A DNA stretch of 10,537 nt from contig CALAFS010000167.1 of the NCBI GenBank assembly GCA_937892405.1, positions 1-10,537 on the forward strand, given 5' to 3'. The stretch is from an uncultured Clostridia bacterium. Lineage in GTDB: Bacteria; Bacillota; Clostridia; Oscillospirales; CAG-272. Under the pieces are notes generated by a model. The model did no database searches. It was not told the DNA's origin and saw only the letters and a program-made list of their open reading frames with translations. Below, in pieces: positions 1-6,277 of the stretch (position 1 is the first letter of the stretch; each line of letters opens with the position of its first letter). The position numbers and the translations under genes were made by a program.

Positions 1-449
1 AGCGAAAACATCGACGAGAGGATCGCGACATAGACGAGGCAGAGGGGGAGCATCTTCCCGATCTTGTCAAAGTGCGGGCGGAAGAGAAGGATCGCGCCGC
101 CTGTCGCGAGGACGAACAGGGCAAGCGTAAAGGGGAGAGAGACGGGTGCCCGCAGAAGGAACGCCGCGATAAAGCACCCGTGCGCCGCCATGAAGGCGAG
201 CGCTCCCGCGCCAAGGGTAAAATGAATCACCGCGTCCGAGAGCGCGGAGACGAGGACGCCGAGGAGAATCAGAAGGCAGAAGGTGTCGGGAGAGGCGGAG
301 AAGGAAAACGCGGCGACAGCCGCTGCCATCAGGGTCGCCGCCGTCTTCCAGATGACGGCGCGATTTCGCTTTCCGTTCTCACAGAGGAAGAGCGGCTCGA
401 AGATCATAAAGATGAGAAAGAATGCCGCGACAGGAAGCGGATGCTGCAT
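1..449 (-). CDS. YhhN/TMEM86-like integral membrane protein (C-terminus cut by window edge)
   Basis: The visible 149 residues are almost all hydrophobic helices, at roughly residues 5-22, 35-52, 56-73, 80-99, 104-123 and 132-148. The stretch around residues 34-98 matches the YhhN/TMEM86 pattern: a Lys at the start of a helix (WKTA), then GVLVSALSDAV (the family usually has SALGD), then F/G/AF..AH and an aromatic helix ending in AAF. In this family the proteins are multi-pass membrane proteins, and the animal TMEM86B member hydrolyses lysoplasmalogen; bacterial members are mostly uncharacterised. Start: ATG at 449-447, with GGAGGT at 459-454 placed 4 nt upstream. The reading frame stays open to the left edge, so the end is missing (family members are usually about 200-230 residues). 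It is transcribed divergently from the lipoprotein operon. Family assignment is by eye; a generic small membrane protein is the alternative. Confidence 0.65.
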   Translation of the reverse strand, partial: MQHPLPVAAFFLIFMIFEPLFLCENGKRNRAVIWKTAATLMAAAVAAFSFSASPDTFCLLILLGVLVSALSDAVIHFTLGAGALAFMAAHGCFIAAFLLRAPVSLPFTLALFVLATGGAILLFRPHFDKIGKMLPLCLVYVAILSSMFS

Positions 450-601
450 AGATACCTCCGTATGTAAAGAATTATTTTCATATTGCTATATTTTCGGGGG
501 ATCGGCGGTGGGATCGCCGCGCGCTTCTTTTGCTTTCTGCGGCTTCCCAACAAGGCGGGAGCGGACGAAGCCTCTCTCATGCCTTCCCGCTTTTCTCTTT
601 T

Positions 602-630
602 ATTATAAGCGATTTTACCCGAAAAGTCAA
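602..630 (-). promoter_or_regulatory. Sigma-A promoter for the YhhN-like gene
   Basis: Read on the minus strand, this is TTGACT (630-625), a 17-nt spacer, then TATAAT (607-602), which is one mismatch from the housekeeping consensus with ideal spacing. Transcription would start near 595, giving a leader of about 145 nt before the ATG at 449. That leader can form at least two short GC stems: GCGGGA/TCCCGC near 553-592 and CGGCG/CGCCG near 503-520. Whether the leader regulates anything is unknown. Confidence 0.8.
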
Positions 631-650
631 CCGACGGACGATATTTCCCC

Positions 651-820
651 GTGCCCTGCCGGTTGTGGGCATGGCACATATGCGCTCCATCGGCATCTTT
701 CGCGGCAAGAATACGCTTGCCGTCTCTCGCCGCCCCACTCCGTCCCGCTTGCGCGCCAGGACGGGGCGGGCTGTTTTTCCGGGTCGGCACGCGCCGACTC
801 CCCGATCAAGGCGAGCCTTG
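651..820. other. Cluster of five consecutive hairpins in the divergent intergenic region
   Basis: This gene-free stretch holds five stems in a row: 651-677 (GTGCC/GGCAC plus TGCC/GGCA, 7-nt loop); 703-722 (CGGCAAG/CTTGCCG, 6-nt loop); 730-769 (CCGCCCC/GGGGCGG plus GTCC/GGAC, with a bulge), followed by five Ts at 774-778; 781-800 (GTCGGC/GCCGAC core extended by two pairs, 4-nt loop); and 807-820 (CAAGG/CCTTG, 4-nt loop). It lies upstream of both recognised promoters, so it is in neither mRNA leader. It may be an unannotated structured RNA, with the third stem plus T-run as a terminator, or a decayed relative of the hairpin repeats at 8945-9390. I found no convincing promoter for it. The open frames crossing it have no ribosome-binding sites or recognisable protein character. 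Confidence 0.45.
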
Positions 821-916
821 TCCCTATTTCGACATTATTTCAGAACAGTCGTTCAAAAAAGACACAATTTGTTCTTAAATTCCCTTATCTTTATCTAATT
901 CTAAGGAAGAAAAAGG

Positions 917-925
917 TGCTATAAT
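917..925 (+). promoter_or_regulatory. Extended -10 promoter of the lipoprotein-kinase operon
   Basis: TGC followed directly by TATAAT (920-925) is a perfect extended -10 element. No good -35 hexamer sits 16-18 nt upstream (around 896-903), which is common for TGn promoters. The region just before it is A/T-rich. The predicted start is near 931-933, giving a leader of about 35 nt that contains the AAGGAG (954-959) of the first gene. No other obvious promoter is seen in the two short gaps inside the operon. Confidence 0.65.
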
Positions 926-966
926 ACTCTTTGGCTGTTTGAATCCATGTCGGAAGGAGTGCGAAA

Positions 967-2736
967 ATGTCAAGAAAACATAGCGCGGGGAAGAGATGCC
1001 TCGCGATCTTTTTGTCCTTTGCCGTCGGGCTGTCTCTTCTGATGAGCCTTGCTTCCTGCGGGCCGAAGGAGGAGACAACCGAGCTTGTGATCGGGGTGAC
1101 GGAGAAGAACCGCGACGCCGTGGCGGCGCTCGCCGACGACTTCAACGGGAAGAATCCCGCCGTCACGGTAAAGCTCCGCGTCTACGGGAGCGAAGCCGAG
1201 AAGAACTACTACCTCTCCCACGGCGCCGATGACTGCGATATGTACACCTTTGAGGAGGCGGTCGCCGCGAACTCCTACCGCAACATTCTCCACCCGCTCG
1301 ACCGCTACAACTCCACCAACCGCTATATGGTCAGCGTCATCAACTGTCTTCGCGCCACGGACGGCAATATTTATGTCCTGCCTGCCGACGGCATCTTCTA
1401 TACGCAAGGGTATAATACGGGCGTGCTCGCGGAGCTCGGCTTTTCCGTGCCGACGACGCTGAGCGAGCTGAAGCTGCTCGCCTCCCGTCTCAAATATACC
1501 ATGGCGGCGAGCGAAACCTCCTCGTCCGCTTCGGTCGGCGGGCGCGACTCGGTGCTCTTCGCCCTGATGAGCGTCGCGTATCCGATGTTCCTGAATACCG
1601 TCACGGGCGCGAACGCGCTGAACGGACTGGCGACCGGCACCGTCGACTTTCTCGACGCCGCCTATGTATCAAGCTGGCGGAACATCTTCGAGAACCTTCA
1701 GGTGCTCTACGACGAAAAATTCCTTTCGCTCGACGACCTTGACAAGTACCCTACCTATGGGATCCATCGCTTCAACGGAGAGTCGGTCGTCTCCATACAG
1801 GGCTCTGCGGCAACGGTCGGCGGCGGGCAGATTTCTCCGTCCCTCTCGGTAAAATACGCTCCTTTTGTCGGGGAAGAGGGACGGGACGCATGCTTCGGCT
1901 CGATGCCCGCCTTCTATCTCGCCGCCTCGACACAGTCGGCGGAGAACAGCGAAAAATCCGCCGCGATGACCCTCTTTCTAAACTACTTCGCCACGAGCGA
2001 CGCGCAAAAGCTCTCCCGCACCACGGCGGGCAATATGTACATCTCCTATCTGAAAAGCGCGGCGGCGGAGCTGCCCGCCGAGTATGCCGAGCTTCGGAAG
2101 CTCGCGAGCGAGGGAAAGATGTTCGTCACCGACGCATTTTATTACACCTTCGGCGAATGTACCGACGATATGATCGCCTTCCTCTCCCATCAGATCAACA
2201 TCGACCGCATGCTCTATAACATCGACCAAAAGCTGAAGGAAAAACGGGATTCCGAGAGCTTCTCCATCGCACAGATACGGACACCCTACCTCTTCGAGGA
2301 GGGGCGGGTCTATACCGAGGATACCGCGCTCGGCACCTTCTTTGCGAATGCCTTTACCTACGCCGATTATGTCGACGGGGTGCTTCTCCCGTCCTCCATG
2401 CTCCGCTGTTCTCTCCTCGAGGGGACGCTGACCGAAGGAGAGCTTGCCGCGATCTTTGAAGAACGGGAGCTTGCCTTCGCGAATGTCACCGCCGCCACCT
2501 TCCTCACGCTCTATGAGAAGATCGGCGCGGACTCTCACCCCCTTACCGCCCGTCTGACCGTAAAGGACGGGGTCGTGTATGACGGGGCGGGGCAGGCACT
2601 CGGAGAGGGGCAGCGGCTCGTCGTGATCCTTCCCGCGAGCCTTGCGGAGGATCTCGGGGCGGACGCCGAGATCGGCAGTACCTTCTCGTCGACTACCCGC
2701 CTTACCGAATATTTCAGGCACTATTATAAGGAATAA
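967..2736 (+). CDS. Solute-binding-type lipoprotein with extra C-terminal domain
   Basis: This is a 589-residue exported lipoprotein. The signal peptide is RKHSAGKR, a hydrophobic core, and the lipobox LASC with Cys31. Residues about 38-430 follow the family 1 extracellular solute-binding (SBP_bac_1) pattern: a beta strand (LVIGVT), a helix (AVAALADDFNGKNP), PLDRY near 110, then YNTGVLAELGFSVPTTLSEL at 149-168, the usual hinge-side 'ligand loop plus helix', and FLNYFATSDAQKLS near 337-350. Residues about 451-589 go beyond a normal binding protein (about 400-450 residues) and resemble the 5'-nucleotidase C-terminal domain: LGTFFANAF, DGVLLPSSMLR, EGTLTEGELAAIF, LAFANVTAATFLTLYE. There is no metallophosphatase half and no adjacent ABC permease or ATPase. 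Start: ATG with AAGGAG 7 nt upstream. It is the first gene of a three-gene operon. A ligand-presenting sensor partner is inferred; the substrate is unknown. Confidence 0.88.
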   Translation: MSRKHSAGKRCLAIFLSFAVGLSLLMSLASCGPKEETTELVIGVTEKNRDAVAALADDFNGKNPAVTVKLRVYGSEAEKNYYLSHGADDCDMYTFEEAVAANSYRNILHPLDRYNSTNRYMVSVINCLRATDGNIYVLPADGIFYTQGYNTGVLAELGFSVPTTLSELKLLASRLKYTMAASETSSSASVGGRDSVLFALMSVAYPMFLNTVTGANALNGLATGTVDFLDAAYVSSWRNIFENLQVLYDEKFLSLDDLDKYPTYGIHRFNGESVVSIQGSAATVGGGQISPSLSVKYAPFVGEEGRDACFGSMPAFYLAASTQSAENSEKSAAMTLFLNYFATSDAQKLSRTTAGNMYISYLKSAAAELPAEYAELRKLASEGKMFVTDAFYYTFGECTDDMIAFLSHQINIDRMLYNIDQKLKEKRDSESFSIAQIRTPYLFEEGRVYTEDTALGTFFANAFTYADYVDGVLLPSSMLRCSLLEGTLTEGELAAIFEERELAFANVTAATFLTLYEKIGADSHPLTARLTVKDGVVYDGAGQALGEGQRLVVILPASLAEDLGADAEIGSTFSSTTRLTEYFRHYYKE

Positions 2737-2759
2737 ATAAAAAAACGAAAGGCAGCAAA

Positions 2760-5700
2760 ATGAAACAGCACACAAGATCCGTATGTCTCACCGTTTTCCT
2801 TGTCCTCCTCGCGCTCTTTACCCTGAGTGCGTGCGCCGGCGGGGAGACGGAAAAGAAGATCGAGTCGGTCACCATCGACTTCACCACGAAGGCGGAGTAT
2901 GTCCGCAACGAAAAGATCGACCTCTCGGGACTCACCGTGACGCTTCATTATGAGGGCGGCACGACCGAGACGGTCGGCGCGACGGACACCCGCGTGCAGG
3001 TGAGCGGTGCGGAGACCGCGACGGCGGGGGAGCACACGATGACGGTCTCCTTCGGCGAGAGCGAGAAGAGCTTCTCCTATTCGGTCAGAGACACGCGTCT
3101 GACGCTTTCTCTCGGCGACGGGTCGGCGGACGGAGAAAAGATCATCACCGTCACCACCCCTGAGAACTATACCTCGATCGCATCCTATCTTCCCACCCCC
3201 GATGCGGAAGGGTATGAGTTCGCCGGCTGGTTCTTCGACGAGGCGCTGACCCGTCCCGTGACCTACAACCTCGGCGACCGCGTCGACACCTCTGCCGACC
3301 TGACCCTCTACGCGGGGTATGACATCGACTATACCGGCATTTTCGGGTACACCGTCGAGAACGGGGAAGTGACGATTCATACCTTCGACCCGACGAAAGC
3401 GGATCTTTTCGAGCTGCATATTCCCTCGACCGTCCGCCTTCTGCCCGTGGTGAAGATCGCCGACGGCTTCTTTGAGGAGAGCGGCGTTTCCTTCTCGGTT
3501 TACAGCGAGCTGATCTTCGGCGAAGACTCAAAGCTCCGGGAGATCGGAAAAAATGCTTTCGCCTTCGCGAGCTTTGATAAAATCACCCTGCCGGGGACGC
3601 TCGTCACGATCGGCGAGGGTGCCTTCGCCGGGGTGCAGATCGAGGAGATCGCTTTCCCCGATTCCCTCGAACGGATTGAAAAACAGGCGTTTGAGAGCTG
3701 TATCTCTCTGAGAACCGCTACCTTCGGCGAGAACTCTCACCTCAACTATATCGGAGAAGAGGCGTTCTCCCTTTGCAGTGCGCTCGACCGTTTCTCGATT
3801 CCTGACAGCACCGTGACCGTCTCGCAGGAGGCGTTCAGCGCCTGCGAGTCTCTCGTCAGCGTCCATATCGGAAAGAATGTGAAGAGCGTCGGTCTTCATT
3901 CCTTCCGCGCCTGCTCGAACCTGCGGGAGATTGATGTCGATCCCGAAAACGCCTTTTTCTCCACCGTGAACAGCGACCTCTATACCAAGAACGGCAAAGA
4001 GCTGATCCGCTATTGCTTCGGCAAGAACGAAAAGGAATACACAGTGCCCGACGGCGTCACCGACATTCAGGAGAGCGCCTTCGACGGCTTCAATATCAAC
4101 CCCTATCTCGAAACCATCTACCTTCCCGACACCCTCGTTTCCATCTGGGCGTATGCCTTCCGTGACTGCTCGGCGAATTTCGTCATTCCCGCCTCCGTGA
4201 AGAACATCGGGAGCAACGCCTTCAGCGGGAACGGTCTTACGGCGTTCCGTATCGCAGAGGATAACAAGTCCTTTACCGTTTCGGACGGCATTCTGTACAC
4301 CAAGGATATGCGGGAGCTTGTCGCCGTGCCGAGCTATATCGTCGCGGACACCCTGACGCTCGACCGTCGGGTGGAAAAGGTGCGTTCCGGCGCCCTGAAG
4401 GGCAATGCAAACCTTCGTTACCTCGTGATCCCCGCCGATTCTTCTCTGACCTATCTTGAGCAGGGAAGTATCGTCCCGGGATCCTGCAAGTCCCTGTGCG
4501 GTATCTACATCGGCAAGGCAGAGCCTTTCTCCATGGCGGGCGACGCGATGGCGGGTGACAGTTCTCTTCTCTACGATAAGTGTCTCATTTATATCGACCG
4601 AAATGCTTTCGGTGCGTACACCGAGGCATGGAAAAACTGCGTGCTGACCGGACCCGGCGCGCTCTCGGAGGTTCTTCTCACGAGCCGCATGGTGTCGCAG
4701 GACAACCTTTCCGAAGTTCTCACCGAAAGGATTGCCTCCTTCCTCGGACTTGACTCTCTCGGCGACACCGAGGCGCTGGAGGCGGCGCTCGCCCTGTATG
4801 TCGACGAGTATTCGGCAAGCTTCTACAACTTCCAGGACACCTTCCTTCTGCTTGACGGTGCTTACCGGTCGGGATACGATCTCACCGCCGTCATGCCGTA
4901 TCTGACCGTCTTCGAGACGGGGGCGCTCCGTTACCTGATCCGGACCTACGCAAATTATACGGACTATCAGTTCGGCACGAATCCCGCCTTCGATCTTTTG
5001 AACCGGCATTACGAGACGCTTCCGACAGAAATCCGCACCACGCTTTCCGATGTGACGGCGGACATCTCCGCCCTTCTTGTGAAGACGCGGCAGTTTGAAG
5101 AAAAACAGAGATCCAACATCGCCGAGATCGGCGCCATCGCCTCCGATCCCGCGCACTTCGACAGAGATCGCGCCTATGCCGCCTTCCTCGAGTATCAGAC
5201 CTATGGCTGGGGGATCGCGGGCAGCAAGTGGAGCGACAATATGAACCTCTTCCGCGTCCACTGCTCGATTCTGATCTATGATTTTTTGAATACCGAGCTG
5301 ACCCCCGAGAACTTTGCCGCTCTGCGCGGATTTTTTGAGGACAGCTTTGACGAAAACTTCAATATAGAGGCGGGACTGAATATCTATTTCAAGTCCTATT
5401 TTGTCTCGGAAACCGCCCGCCATACCCTCTATGCCTACGACCGCTTTGTCGAAGCCTATGCCCGCTATCAGGCACTGATTGCGGATATCAACGACCGCAT
5501 GGCGAGTTTCGACCTTTCGGACTTTGACATGGATCGGTGCCGCGAGCTTCTCACGGCGTACAGCTATCTCGATATTACGGAAACGACCGAAGAAGCACGC
5601 GCGATGTACAGCTTTATTTACGGAAAGTACACATTGGCACTCTTCATCGCCTCCGATGTGAGCGAAGAAACTTATGGCGATCTTCTCGCGATCTTCGCCC

Positions 5701-6236
5701 GCCTTTCCCGCATGATCCCCGAGGACGAGCTGTTCGACTTTGTAGAGGCGACCGAGGCGGAGATGCAGAAGTATATGGAGAACCGCGCGGCGCTTCTTCG
5801 TATCTTCCGTGAAAGATATGCCGGTTTGATTTCCCTCGCCGAGAGCATCAACGCGGAGAATTACATGGAGAAGATCGAAGAATTCCTTCTCCTCTATCGG
5901 GAGGCTTACGAAAACGGCGGCACCCTCATGGATACCATCACGATTGAACTTCCGCTCGGTGAGGGCACCGCGACCGTCACTCTGACCGAGGCGGGTGCCT
6001 CCCTGATCAAGTTTTACCTGATCCGGGGCGTGACGGAGGAATTCGAGGAGCTGACGGTTGAGAACTATTGGGACTTCTTTGAGCGCATCTACGGCGCGAC
6101 GGGCGTCGCCTTCTATGAACAGCTCGAGAGCGCAGACGGAGCGGTGCTCCTCTATTATCAGAACTTCGCGCTCACGGACGAGGAGGTTCTCCACTACAAC
6201 GAGCTTCTCGATCAATACTTCAATTTTGTCTTCTGA
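2760..6236 (+). CDS. BspA-like leucine-rich-repeat surface lipoprotein with long helical C-terminus
   Basis: This 1158-residue protein is anchored by a lipoprotein signal (lipobox LSAC, Cys25). Residues 34-109 form a Big_3-type Ig-like domain (LTVTLHYEGGTTETV... then a strand-rich end). Residues 112-188 form an InlB B-repeat/Listeria-Bacteroides type repeat (GYEFAGWFFDEALT, LTLYAGYD). Residues about 195-625 are BspA-type LRRs with a 22-23 residue period, seen at IGKNAF 262, IGEGAF 284, IEKQAF 306, IGEEAF 331, VSQEAF 354, VGLHSF 377, IQESAF 436, IWAYAF 462 and IGSNAF 483, with typical insertions near 395-425 and 500-525. Residues about 630-1158 are mostly helical, rich in Tyr, Phe and acidic residues, and match no family I know. 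BspA-type LRRs usually bind proteins or host/partner surfaces. The ribosome-binding site is modest (AAAGG, 7 nt spacer), 23 nt after the previous stop. Its role in this operon is unknown; a surface scaffold or ligand-capturing protein is a guess. Confidence 0.93.
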   Translation: MKQHTRSVCLTVFLVLLALFTLSACAGGETEKKIESVTIDFTTKAEYVRNEKIDLSGLTVTLHYEGGTTETVGATDTRVQVSGAETATAGEHTMTVSFGESEKSFSYSVRDTRLTLSLGDGSADGEKIITVTTPENYTSIASYLPTPDAEGYEFAGWFFDEALTRPVTYNLGDRVDTSADLTLYAGYDIDYTGIFGYTVENGEVTIHTFDPTKADLFELHIPSTVRLLPVVKIADGFFEESGVSFSVYSELIFGEDSKLREIGKNAFAFASFDKITLPGTLVTIGEGAFAGVQIEEIAFPDSLERIEKQAFESCISLRTATFGENSHLNYIGEEAFSLCSALDRFSIPDSTVTVSQEAFSACESLVSVHIGKNVKSVGLHSFRACSNLREIDVDPENAFFSTVNSDLYTKNGKELIRYCFGKNEKEYTVPDGVTDIQESAFDGFNINPYLETIYLPDTLVSIWAYAFRDCSANFVIPASVKNIGSNAFSGNGLTAFRIAEDNKSFTVSDGILYTKDMRELVAVPSYIVADTLTLDRRVEKVRSGALKGNANLRYLVIPADSSLTYLEQGSIVPGSCKSLCGIYIGKAEPFSMAGDAMAGDSSLLYDKCLIYIDRNAFGAYTEAWKNCVLTGPGALSEVLLTSRMVSQDNLSEVLTERIASFLGLDSLGDTEALEAALALYVDEYSASFYNFQDTFLLLDGAYRSGYDLTAVMPYLTVFETGALRYLIRTYANYTDYQFGTNPAFDLLNRHYETLPTEIRTTLSDVTADISALLVKTRQFEEKQRSNIAEIGAIASDPAHFDRDRAYAAFLEYQTYGWGIAGSKWSDNMNLFRVHCSILIYDFLNTELTPENFAALRGFFEDSFDENFNIEAGLNIYFKSYFVSETARHTLYAYDRFVEAYARYQALIADINDRMASFDLSDFDMDRCRELLTAYSYLDITETTEEARAMYSFIYGKYTLALFIASDVSEETYGDLLAIFARLSRMIPEDELFDFVEATEAEMQKYMENRAALLRIFRERYAGLISLAESINAENYMEKIEEFLLLYREAYENGGTLMDTITIELPLGEGTATVTLTEAGASLIKFYLIRGVTEEFEELTVENYWDFFERIYGATGVAFYEQLESADGAVLLYYQNFALTDEEVLHYNELLDQYFNFVF

Positions 6237-6277
6237 TTTTCGGATAGCGAAACACAACTACGACCGGGAGGAAACCC

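Noticed and set aside
72..467. 131-codon plus-strand open frame
   Set aside because: It lies opposite the YhhN-like coding sequence and gives a highly charged, low-complexity product; the membrane protein on the other strand fits far better.
404..580. 58-codon minus-strand open frame in the YhhN leader, overlapping the gene start (possible leader peptide)
   Set aside because: The purine-rich stretch before its ATG is only 1 nt away, the product is Arg/Lys/Pro-rich without recognisable character, and it ends inside the real gene in another frame.
967..2736. Reading the binding lipoprotein as part of an ABC sugar importer
   Set aside because: No permease or ATPase gene occurs in the window, and the operon continues into an LRR lipoprotein and a kinase. 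An importer elsewhere cannot be excluded.
1978..2775. 265-codon minus-strand open frame opposite the solute-binding gene
   Set aside because: Antisense shadow with no recognisable domain and no ribosome-binding site; it spans the gene junction.
6207..6236. C-terminal aromatic end (YFNFVF) of the LRR protein as an outer-membrane insertion signal
   Set aside because: The protein has a lipoprotein signal and no beta-barrel, and the genome style is monoderm Clostridia.
3528..6257. 909-codon open frame on the minus strand opposite the LRR gene
   Set aside because: It mirrors the codon pattern of the GC-rich LRR gene, has no ribosome-binding site, signal or domain, and the plus-strand protein is clearly real. 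Long antisense frames are expected at this GC content.
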